Source: Candidatus Parcubacteria bacterium (lineage in GTDB: Bacteria; Patescibacteriota; Minisyncoccia; JAHIHE01; JAGLIN01). Taken from it: a stretch of DNA of 20,847 nucleotides. The notes beneath the pieces are model-generated. The model was not told where the DNA came from. It worked only from the letters and a program-made list of their open reading frames with translations, and did not search any database. The DNA lies in assembly GCA_023142975.1 (NCBI GenBank), contig JAGLIN010000069.1, positions 1-20,847 on the forward strand, in the 5' to 3' direction. Position numbers and translations under genes: made by a program. Position 1 is the stretch's first letter; each line of letters starts with the position of its first letter. Positions 15,698-20,847 of this stretch are shown here, piece after piece.

Positions 15698-15971
15698 TGA
15701 ATAACCTGTTAATAACTACTACTAAAACTTGTTGATAATATAAGGATAAAAATAGAACATAAAAACTGTTTTTAAAACTCCTAAACTTATACAGCATTTA
15801 TTAACAACCCTTCAACACACTTAATAACAATTTAAAGAAAGCTTATTTTACCTTTATTTAAACAAAAAATAAACTTTTCCACTTAAAAACTTCTTACTAT
15901 AACAACTACTATTTTAAATAATAATAAAATAATAATTACTGTAAAAATTTAATCCACTTAAAAAAATAAGT
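15698..15971. other. Candidate replication origin (oriC) between dnaA and dnaN
   Basis: The 274-bp spacer is extremely AT-rich and has no gene. Degenerate DnaA-box-like sites are visible: TTATACAGC (15787-15795), TTATTAACA (15798-15806) and TTTTCCACT (15875-15883). A 12-base direct repeat, TCCACTTAAAAA, occurs at 15878-15889 and 15953-15964. No perfect TTATCCACA was found. The AT-rich tract 15900-15950 could be the unwinding element. The divergence of the rpmH block from dnaA/dnaN also places an origin here. The decamer array before dnaA is the other candidate. Confidence 0.6.
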
Positions 15972-17111
15972 ATGAAATTAATATGTACACAAGAAAATTT
16001 AAATAAGGCTCTTGGTGTTGTTGGAAAAATTATAAATAAAAATGCCACATTACCAATATTAAATAATATTTTATTAAAAACAGATAAAGGAAGATTAAAA
16101 CTAAGTTCTACAAATCTGGAATTAGGAATAAATTATTGGGTGGGAAGTAAAATTGAAGAAGAAGGAGAGATAACGGTTCCAACTAGATTATTTGCTAATT
16201 TCATTTCAAGCTTGCCCAATAGCAATGTGGAAATAAAATTAAAAGAGGATGTTTTAAATATAAAATGTGATAAATATAAGACAAATATTAAAGGTCTAAG
16301 CGCAAAGGAGTATCCATTAATACCAAAAATAGAAGCAGAGCCAGTGTTTAAAATAAATAATTCTGATTTTAAACAAGCATTAATACAAGTTTTGCCAGCA
16401 GTTTCAAGTAGTGAGTCAAGAATTGAAATAACGGGGGTGCTTTTGGATTTATCAAAACTTGATCAGAATAAAATAATATTAGTCGCGACAGATAGCTATC
16501 GTTTGGCGGAAAAAGCCTTAACTTTAAAAAAAGAAAATATAAATAAAGAAGCGTTAAATTTAGCTGGAGATATAAGTTCCGTGATAATTCCTAAAAATGC
16601 TGTGCAAGAATTAATAAGAGATTTAGATGATAATGAAAATTTATTAGAAGTTATAATTTCGGAAAACCAAATCCTTTTTAAATTCAATAACGCTAATATG
16701 ATCTCTCGTTTATTAGAAGGGAAATATCCTGATTATAAACAAATTATTCCAGACAAATTTGAAACGGAAGCGGTTGTAAATGTTGATGAAATCGCTAACG
16801 CAATTAGGGTCGCGGGACTATTTGTTAGCGCTTCCAGTAATAATATTAGATTAAAAGTGTATTCAAATTCTAATATTTTAGAAGTAAGTTCTGAAGCGAG
16901 TGAAATTGGCAATAATAATACAAAAGTAGCAGCGGAAATAAAAGGAAATGATTTAGAGGCGATGTATAATCATCGTTATTTAAGCGATGGTTTTGGCGGA
17001 ATAGACAAAGAGAAGGCTATTTTAAAAATTAATAGTGAAAAATTGCCAACGGTTTTAACTTCGGCTACAGATAAAGATTTAATTTATGTAATTATGCCAG
17101 TGCGGGCGTAG
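15972..17111 (+). CDS. dnaN: DNA polymerase III sliding clamp (beta subunit), 379 aa
   Basis: The start MKLICTQENLNKALGVVGKI and the motifs ATLPILNNILLKT, NFISSLPNSNVEI, LVATDSYRLA and IIPKNAVQELIRDL are typical of the three-fold repeated clamp. The C-terminus ends DLIYVIMPVRA, close to the conserved MPMRL end. It forms the ring that tethers polymerase to DNA. Length is normal. The ATG follows an A-rich leader with no Shine-Dalgarno sequence. A DciA-like gene follows after 22 bases. Confidence 0.97.
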   Translation: MKLICTQENLNKALGVVGKIINKNATLPILNNILLKTDKGRLKLSSTNLELGINYWVGSKIEEEGEITVPTRLFANFISSLPNSNVEIKLKEDVLNIKCDKYKTNIKGLSAKEYPLIPKIEAEPVFKINNSDFKQALIQVLPAVSSSESRIEITGVLLDLSKLDQNKIILVATDSYRLAEKALTLKKENINKEALNLAGDISSVIIPKNAVQELIRDLDDNENLLEVIISENQILFKFNNANMISRLLEGKYPDYKQIIPDKFETEAVVNVDEIANAIRVAGLFVSASSNNIRLKVYSNSNILEVSSEASEIGNNNTKVAAEIKGNDLEAMYNHRYLSDGFGGIDKEKAILKINSEKLPTVLTSATDKDLIYVIMPVRA

Positions 17112-17133
17112 ATGTTATTTTTATTTTATCACT

Positions 17134-17427
17134 ATGCTCACTTCTATAAATTACGATCTAAAAAAGTCCATCAATAAGGCTGGAATTGACAAACAAGTAA
17201 AAGCAGCTCAAGTTTGCCAGTTTTGGCAGGAAGTGATAAAAAGTATTTTTGGACAAAAAGTAGCTGAAAAATCTCAAGCAATCAAATTCAAAAACGGCGC
17301 GCTCACAGTCGCCGTTTTAAGTTCCGTGCTGGCGCAGGAATTTAAATTTAAGGAAGATGAGATAAAAAACAAGATTAATAAAAAAGTGGGATATGGCTTG
17401 GTAAAGAAGGTTAAGTTTGAGATATAG
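17134..17427 (+). CDS. DciA-like (DUF721) protein, 97 aa, probable helicase-loading factor
   Basis: The layout fits DUF721/DciA: a helix with QVCQFWQEVIKSIFG, then KSQAIKFKNGALTVAVLSSVLAQEF, where the strand-turn-strand and the 'L.V.V.SS.LAQE' pattern are the family hallmark, then a helix and a final strand VKKVKFEI. DciA is the ancestral bacterial loader or stimulator of the DnaB helicase, which fits its place after dnaN. It is short and consists of the DUF721 core only. Confidence 0.82.
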   Translation: MLTSINYDLKKSINKAGIDKQVKAAQVCQFWQEVIKSIFGQKVAEKSQAIKFKNGALTVAVLSSVLAQEFKFKEDEIKNKINKKVGYGLVKKVKFEI

Positions 17428-17428
17428 T

Positions 17429-17462
17429 TATATTGTTAAACTGTGCTATGCGTAACAATATA
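17429..17462. repeat. Inverted repeat after the DciA-like gene
   Basis: TATATTGTTA (17429-17438) and its complement TAACAATATA (17453-17462) flank a 14-nt loop. It begins two bases after the stop codon. The stem is AT-only and not followed by a T-run, so it is a weak terminator at best. Confidence 0.6.
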
Positions 17463-17510
17463 GCAATGTAACAATTTAATAATGCGTGTAGTTCTATTTG
17501 CCTTAAACCA

Positions 17511-17548
17511 AATAATAGCCCATAATTATTGCAGGGTTATTTTTTTTA
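17511..17548 (+). terminator. Intrinsic terminator of the dnaN-dciA operon
   Basis: AATAGCCC (17514-17521) pairs with GGGTTATT (17534-17541, one G-T pair) and is followed by a run of T. It ends just before the O-antigen ligase-like start at 17558, so that gene needs its own promoter or partial readthrough. Confidence 0.72.
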
Positions 17549-17557
17549 TGAAGCAAG

Positions 17558-19066
17558 ATGCTGATAGATTTTAGAAAAACAAGATTTCAATATTTAGCCA
17601 TTATTTTAATAGCCGTTTTTGCGGGAGGTTTAATTTCTTTTTATAATTTTTCAATTTTATTTTCACTGGCATCAATTTTATTTATTATAATTTCCTTTAA
17701 ATATCTTAATCAAGTTTTAATCTTACTGATTTTTTATATTCCTTTTCAGACGGCTCTTAATATTTCTGCCGGAATTGATCTTGCTTCGGGAAGAGTTTTT
17801 ATACTTTATCTTTTCGCGGTTTGGATAATTAAATCACTGGCAGAAAAAAGATTTGTGATCAGATTTAATTTGCAGACAATATTTATTTTCGCACTTCTAT
17901 CTGTTGCAATCTTTTCCATGACTCAAGCGTGGGACGGCGAGAGAGCGATCAGAAAGTTACTTGTCTTTTTGTCTATCTTCCCATTGTATTTTATAATTAC
18001 CTCAATATCAAATAAAGTAGAGACGAGGCATTGCCTCGTCTCTACCGTTGCAAATAATAGTAAAAATTATATTTATAAAATATTAAACGCGCTTATTTTT
18101 AGCGGGTTTATACTGTCTTTAATTGGCGTTGTCCAATTCGCTTTGCAATTTCTGATTGGCATTGATCCGATAATTATTTTTTGGAGTAAATATGTGTCCC
18201 CTCTTTTTTACGGCAACACTTTTGGCGCTGAAGTTCTTTCTAATCCAAGCTGGCTTGTAAATATAAGCGGCGCGACTGTTCTGCGCGCTTTCTCTCTTTT
18301 TCCGGATCCGCATATGTTCTCTTTTTATTTGGGGCTTTTAATACCGATTGTGCTGGCGATTGTTCTTGTTGAACGAAGGCGACATTCGCGAATGTCGCCT
18401 TCCGAATTTATAGATAATAAATTTCTATTTCTTATTCTCATCACAATGCTTCTTGCGGAACTCCTGACTTTTTCCCGCGGAGGATATTTAGGAATGATAA
18501 CGGGAATTGGGATAACTATAATTCTTCTTTGGCGGCAAATTTCTTTTAATAAAAAAATAATTTTAGGACTGATCTCTACAATTGCAATAATATTTTTATT
18601 AACAACAGGGCAATCGGTTGTTAATAGATTTTTATCCTCTTTTGATTTTAACGAAGGATCAAATTCGGAGAGACTAAAGAATTGGAACCAAGGATCTGAA
18701 ATATTTGCAAATAATTTTTTATTTGGTGTTGGCATTGGAAATTATTCTCTTGAGATAAATCCAACCATTGAATACAGGTCTCCAGTTTACGCGCACAATT
18801 TGTATTTAGACATCGGGGCGGAAATGGGAATTTTTGCCTTGGTTGTTTGGCTGTTGTTAATAAGTATTACAATATTTCAGTTATATAAAACAAACAAAAA
18901 CAGCGATGACGAATTTTTTAAAATTATCGCTGTCGGTCTCATCGGCTCTCTTATTTGGTTTTCTGTTCATTCTTTTTTTGACACCCCGATTTATTCGCCG
19001 ACGATCTTGGGAATTTTTACGGTTATTATTTCTCTTTCGGTGTTAGTGTTAAATAGAAAGTATTAA
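17558..19066 (+). CDS. O-antigen ligase/polymerase-like membrane protein, 502 aa
   Basis: The protein has about 12 membrane segments. The Wzy_C/O-antigen-ligase core spans about 290-430: LAELLTFSRGGYLGMITGIG, a large outer loop with NRFLSSFDFNEGSNSERLKN and NNFLFGVGIGNYS, then SPVYAHNLYLDIGAEMGIFA, the H-N-x-Y motif of the family. These enzymes join or polymerise sugar chains outside the membrane, consistent with the flippase at 8291. Two hydrophilic loops (residues 154-163 and 273-282) are encoded by palindromic repeat DNA, so they are probably insertions tolerated because they lie between helices. The start is ATG 17558; the upstream ATG 17548 gives only a 7-codon ORF. Confidence 0.85.
   Translation: MLIDFRKTRFQYLAIILIAVFAGGLISFYNFSILFSLASILFIIISFKYLNQVLILLIFYIPFQTALNISAGIDLASGRVFILYLFAVWIIKSLAEKRFVIRFNLQTIFIFALLSVAIFSMTQAWDGERAIRKLLVFLSIFPLYFIITSISNKVETRHCLVSTVANNSKNYIYKILNALIFSGFILSLIGVVQFALQFLIGIDPIIIFWSKYVSPLFYGNTFGAEVLSNPSWLVNISGATVLRAFSLFPDPHMFSFYLGLLIPIVLAIVLVERRRHSRMSPSEFIDNKFLFLILITMLLAELLTFSRGGYLGMITGIGITIILLWRQISFNKKIILGLISTIAIIFLLTTGQSVVNRFLSSFDFNEGSNSERLKNWNQGSEIFANNFLFGVGIGNYSLEINPTIEYRSPVYAHNLYLDIGAEMGIFALVVWLLLISITIFQLYKTNKNSDDEFFKIIAVGLIGSLIWFSVHSFFDTPIYSPTILGIFTVIISLSVLVLNRKY
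18017..18045. repeat. 29-bp palindrome inside the O-antigen ligase-like gene
   Basis: The arms GTAGAGACGAGGCA and its exact complement flank one central T. The frame reads VETRHCLVST (154-163), a loop between two membrane segments. Its high GC and perfect symmetry contrast with the AT-rich gene. It is a different family from 18375. Confidence 0.9.
18375..18402. repeat. 28-bp palindrome inside the O-antigen ligase-like gene, same family as the dnaA terminator
   Basis: The arms GAAGGCGACATTC and its exact complement flank the central GC. It is identical to the inner 28 bp at 15660-15687 except for the two central bases (GC here, TA there). It is read as RRRHSRMSPS (273-282) in a loop between membrane helices. 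Confidence 0.92.
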
Positions 19067-19143
19067 ATAAATCACCAAAAAAATCTAAAAAGAAAAAAGA
19101 AGTTTCTATTTATTGCGTATGACGTTTAGGAATATCTCAGGTT

Positions 19144-19336
19144 TTATTTTTGCTTTTTTTGATTTACCATAGAAACTCTGCCAGTATATATTCCAAGAGC
19201 TATGCCCATTAAAAATAAGATCAGTGGGCCAACTTAGCCTTTTGATAATAATATTCCGATAATTGGCATCATTGGTACGATTCCGCCAAGCATTTTTTTT
19301 ATTGATAGTAGTCGTTTCGTTTTTAGTTTTTTCCAT
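19144..19336 (-). pseudogene. Broken small membrane-protein gene, possible third integron cassette
   Basis: The minus-strand frame starts at ATG 19336 (MEKTKNETTTINKK). At an 8-A tract (near 19294-19300) a hydrophobic sequence continues in the next frame: MLGGIVPMMPIIGILLSKG, an in-frame TAA, then VGPLILFLMGIALGIYTGRV and SMVNQKKQK followed by TAA at 19144. Together these make a sensible two-helix membrane protein with a basic tail. So one frameshift plus one stop would explain the locus. The continuous frame running on to 19106 is then spurious after the A-tract. The family is not recognised. It lies just past the R' box of attC-like site A, where a third cassette gene would be; no attC-like site was found after it. 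Confidence 0.5.
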
Positions 19337-19471
19337 ATAAATTTAAATAATAATTTTTTAATTGACACAAAGAGTAAAAATAAAATTTGAGTGAAAGATT
19401 TTTTTAAACCTTATTAATTATATTGTTCATAGTTTAATCCCTCATATATATAATTATCTTACACCGCAATT

Positions 19472-19578
19472 TCATAACATATGCGTGTCATCTGAAGTTT
19501 TCATCCCGATTTCAATGGGATGAATATGAACTATCAGATACACGTTTTTATTATAATCCCAGATACACGCTGTTATGT
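19472..19578 (-). repeat. attC-like recombination site A
   Basis: Read on the minus strand the order is: outer box ACATAAC (19578-19572), inner box GCGTGTATCTGG, a variable stem region, inner box CTTCAGATGACACG with a single unpaired G (an extrahelical base), spacer GCATAT, and outer box GTTATGA (19478-19472). The inner boxes pair over at least 10 bp. The variable part contains CATCCC/GGGATG and a second copy of CAGATACACG. The AAC...GTT outer trinucleotides, length (107 bp) and bulged base match integron attC sites, although the outer bases depart from the RYYYAAC/GTTRRRY consensus. It lies 18 bases after the 74-aa gene and in its orientation. Confidence 0.68.
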
Positions 19579-19596
19579 GATGTAAAACACAGTAAT

Positions 19597-19821
19597 TTAT
19601 TTTTTTAAACTCATTATTAATGAATAGATCGTCCAAGTAATTACAAAATATGTTAAAAAAATTGTTATAAAACAAAAAGGATCTGAAAATGATGATTGGC
19701 AAGTATTAGAATAATCGTCACAAGTGGAACGACATGCTGAAAATATGTTGAAAATTAAAGCAACAATTGACGCAGTTAGAAATTTAGATAATCTAAATGT
19801 TATAAATTCTTTTAATTTCAT
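19597..19821 (-). CDS. Small two-helix membrane protein, 74 aa, cassette 2 gene
   Basis: The start is at ATG 19821, 34 bases after the crossover point of attC-like site B. The sequence begins MKLKEFITFRLSKF, then a hydrophobic helix (LTASIVALIFNIFSACRS), a Cys-containing loop (CRSTCDDYSNTCQSSFSDPFC) and a second helix (ITIFLTYFVITWTIYSLIM) with a basic end. Four cysteines in the outer loop could form disulfides. I know no family. It fills the interval between attC-like sites B and A, as a cassette gene should. An overlapping ORF at 19472-19702 is rejected because it covers site A. Confidence 0.55.
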   Translation of the reverse strand: MKLKEFITFRLSKFLTASIVALIFNIFSACRSTCDDYSNTCQSSFSDPFCFITIFLTYFVITWTIYSLIMSLKK

Positions 19822-19848
19822 AAAAAATAAATTACTGTGTTTAATTTC

Positions 19849-19948
19849 ATATAACGTTGAGTATATCTGAAGTTTTTCTGGAACGAAGTGAAAGAAAAAT
19901 TTGGGAGAGAGGCGAGCTGAGCCCTGAACCAGATATACTTTGTTGTAC
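19849..19948 (-). repeat. attC-like recombination site B
   Basis: Read on the minus strand: outer box GTACAAC (19948-19942), short spacer, inner box AGTATATCTGG, a long variable stem region with a GGCGAGCTGAGCCC segment, inner box CTTCAGATATACT, spacer, and outer box GTTATAT (19855-19849). The inner boxes pair over 10 bp. Site A shares the motifs TATCTGG and CTTCAGAT at the same places and has the same spacing, so A and B are two copies of one kind of site. It follows the gene at 20038-20367 in that gene's orientation. Confidence 0.72.
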
Positions 19949-19950
19949 GA

Positions 19951-20042
19951 GGGTGAGCGGAACGAAGTGTAGCGAAAGCGCAGCGCCCCCTCGAGTTCTC
20001 TTTTGTGAAAAAAATTTAATATTTATTTTGGCACTTTTTAAT
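19951..20042. repeat. Cassette 1 end: GC-rich hairpin plus arm of a long inverted repeat
   Basis: A hairpin CGAGGG...CCCCTCG spans about 19948-19993 and holds GGAACGAAGTG, an 11-base motif also found in site B (19880-19890). Next, 19996-20042 (TTCTCTTTTGTGAAAAAA ... TTTTGGCACTTTTTAAT) is the inverted copy of 20479-20525. The arm includes the last codons of the 20038-20367 gene. It may end that gene's transcript. Confidence 0.75.
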
Positions 20043-20367
20043 TCTCCTTGTTTCGATGTTCTGGCAATAGATGTTTTTTGTCGTCTGAAACATTTTTGGT
20101 TTTCATAGAAAATATAAGTATGACAATTATAGCTAGTGGAATAACTAATATTTCCCAATCATTCACTCTTCCTAGTACAGCAAGAGCTGTAAAAATAATT
20201 AAGCTTATATTTTTGTTAAGACCACATACTATGGCACGTCGATAACTTGATATGAAAATCGAAAAGTATAAAGCAAACTGTACAATAATTAAAACCCACA
20301 CGAACCAGAGCGGTGCAGTGGCACGAATTGCGTTTAGCCAAAAAGTTATTCCAGTATAACCTGTCAC
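20038..20367 (-). CDS. Membrane protein of about 4 helices, cassette 1 gene; start uncertain
   Basis: The listed start is GTG 20367 (MTGYTGITFWLNAIRATAP). Hydrophobic segments include LWFVWVLIIVQFALYFSIFI, ISLIIFTALAVLG and ILVIPLAIIVILIFSM, and the tail is charged (KNVSDDKKHLLPEHRNKEN). The frame is open upstream with credible sequence (NEFIKGEVLK, then NSFAVSIIVTVT, completing another helix). ATG 20461 would reach it if one A of a 5-A tract were removed (MENK then SNKANEF). So the natural start may be 20461 with a frameshift or assembly error. No family is recognised. The gene lies between the attI-like core and attC-like site B. Confidence 0.55.
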   Translation of the reverse strand: MTGYTGITFWLNAIRATAPLWFVWVLIIVQFALYFSIFISSYRRAIVCGLNKNISLIIFTALAVLGRVNDWEILVIPLAIIVILIFSMKTKNVSDDKKHLLPEHRNKEN

Positions 20368-20478
20368 TGTAACAATAATGCTAACAGCGAATGAATTTCG
20401 TTCTAATTTAAGAACCTCACCTTTAATAAATTCGTTTGCTTTATTACTTTTTGTTTTCCATGGTGATAAAATTTAAAG

Positions 20479-20536
20479 ATTAAAAAGTGCCAAAATTCCT
20501 TTTTTTATTTTTTCACAAAAGAGAATTTCGTACAAC
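20479..20536. repeat. Cassette 1 start: crossover box plus arm of a long inverted repeat
   Basis: Minus-strand G/TTGTACGA (from 20536), then TTCTCTTTTGTGAAAAAA, and TTTTGGCACTTTTTAAT to 20479. The order of blocks matches the inverted copy at 19942-20042, except that the other copy has a 45-bp hairpin inserted after TTGTACGA. Confidence 0.78.
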
Positions 20537-20593
20537 TCGTTATTATGCGAATTAGTCGTTTATTAATAGATTATATTTGAATATTATGCGAAT
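20530..20593. other. attI-like region with two 12-bp direct repeats
   Basis: The crossover-like box GTTGTAC (minus strand, 20536-20530) is followed toward the recombinase by two perfect copies of TATTATGCGAAT at 20541-20552 and 20582-20593, 41 bases apart. In known integrons attI carries such direct repeats as extra integrase-binding sites. It lies between the recombinase start and the cassettes, the canonical position. Confidence 0.55.
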
Positions 20594-20605
20594 ACATGAT
20601 ATTAT
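20577..20605 (+). promoter_or_regulatory. Candidate promoter of the truncated recombinase
   Basis: TTGAAT (20577-20582) and TATTAT (20600-20605) are 17 bases apart, about 35 bases before ATG 20641. The second attI-like direct repeat lies in its spacer, so recombinase binding could repress it. Confidence 0.55.
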
Positions 20606-20625
20606 TCATCCATCAACATTTTCAA
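20596..20625 (-). promoter_or_regulatory. Candidate cassette promoter (Pc-like)
   Basis: On the minus strand TTGAAA (20625-20620) and TATCAT (20601-20596) are 18 bases apart, pointing into the attI-like region and the cassettes. It overlaps the opposite recombinase promoter. Confidence 0.42.
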
Positions 20626-20640
20626 TATAGCACAAATTTT

Positions 20641-20730
20641 ATGGAATTAACAGAGCTTTTGAAAAAAATTGAAGATGAGCTAAGACTTAGAAATTATAGC
20701 AAGAAAAATATCAAAAGTCCGTTGAATTAA
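20641..20730 (+). pseudogene. Truncated tyrosine recombinase (integron-integrase-like N-terminus), 29 aa
   Basis: The ORF starts MELTELLKKIEDELRLRNYS, followed by KKNIKSPLN and a stop. The pattern of a short helix followed by (L)RxxYSxKTIKSY is that of the N-terminal core-binding domain of XerC/D and IntI recombinases, normally about 300 aa. The match stops after KNIKS, where the DNA changes to unrelated sequence, so the gene is broken by deletion or rearrangement. It is divergent from the cassettes, where an integron integrase belongs. From 29 residues I cannot tell IntI from other tyrosine recombinases. Confidence 0.55.
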
Positions 20731-20757
20731 ACGAATAAAGCCTTTGTTTTTATAATT

Positions 20758-20847
20758 ATGATTATAGTTCCGATAATATTTCTTTTTATTTTTACCCTGA
20801 TATGCGCTAACAATATCAGATATGGTGTTTACGCTGCCATTTTTTTA
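20758..20847 (+). CDS. Start of a possible secreted or membrane protein (partial)
   Basis: ATG 20758 opens a frame that runs to the right edge. It begins MIIVPIIFLFIFTLICANNI, then RYGVYAAIFL, a hydrophobic start like a signal peptide or first membrane helix. Only 30 codons are visible and there is no Shine-Dalgarno sequence, so it may be a chance ORF. It follows the break point of the recombinase fragment. Confidence 0.35.
   Translation, partial: MIIVPIIFLFIFTLICANNIRYGVYAAIFL

Noticed and set aside
18119..18735. Minus-strand ORFs of 64 and 136 aa within the ligase-like gene
   Set aside because: They are antisense to a long membrane-protein frame with the family motif; one reads through the 18375 palindrome.
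19472..19702. Minus-strand 76-aa ORF
   Set aside because: It covers attC-like site A and overlaps the better 74-aa ORF in another frame.
19857..20245. Plus-strand ORFs of 83 and 65 aa and the minus-strand ORF 19847-20158
   Set aside because: They translate structured repeats (site B and the GC-rich hairpin) or are antisense to the cassette 1 membrane gene.
19942..20536. Cassette 1 as a simple insertion sequence or MITE
   Set aside because: No transposase and no target-site duplication is visible at the ends; the attC-like boxes and neighbouring site A fit the integron model better, though the long inverted repeats keep this open.
20790..20830. Third attC-like site at the right edge (CATATCTGATAT then GTTAGCGC on the minus strand)
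   Set aside because: The second half would lie outside the window and the sequence falls within a plausible reading frame; one half-site is not enough.

Overview
The window looks like a chromosomal segment of a small-genome, AT-rich bacterium of the Candidate Phyla Radiation (Patescibacteria, perhaps Parcubacteria). This is inferred from the reduced proteins, the near-absence of Shine-Dalgarno sequences, a Jag protein lacking its N-terminal domain, lamin-tail surface proteins and many short palindromic repeats. No rRNA, tRNA or CRISPR array was seen.

Left part (1-8270): the 5' half of a fused nuclease-methyltransferase (probably type IIG) runs off the left edge. It is followed by a 100-aa unknown protein, an 820-aa secreted lamin-tail protein, and a compact type II restriction-modification pair whose genes overlap by 26 bp. 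Divergent from that pair is a HigB/HigA-like toxin-antitoxin operon with an overlapping third gene.

Middle (8291-17427): a polysaccharide flippase and a radical SAM protein, then the classic replication-origin block. jag, yidC, yidD, rnpA and rpmH lie on the minus strand. A nucleoside deoxyribosyltransferase gene, dnaA, dnaN and a DciA-like gene lie on the plus strand. The dnaA-dnaN spacer is the best oriC candidate. The spacers around yidD, rnpA and rpmH each hold a different inverted-repeat family, and a head-to-head array of 10-bp repeats lies in front of dnaA.

Right part (17558-20847): an O-antigen ligase-like membrane protein carries two palindromic repeats inside its reading frame. One is nearly identical to the 48-bp perfect palindrome that ends dnaA. 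The lamin-tail gene carries two other palindromes in its linkers, so several palindrome families occur inside genes here.

The most interesting region is 19144-20730. It has the layout of a tiny, decayed integron: a truncated tyrosine recombinase (+), a divergent attI-like region with direct repeats and opposed promoters, then three small membrane-protein cassettes on the minus strand. Two attC-like sites of about 100 bp with matching architecture separate the cassettes. The first base block of cassette 1 is the exact complement of the outer box of its own attC, as expected for a circularising cassette. Two of the three cassette genes appear frameshifted at poly-A tracts.
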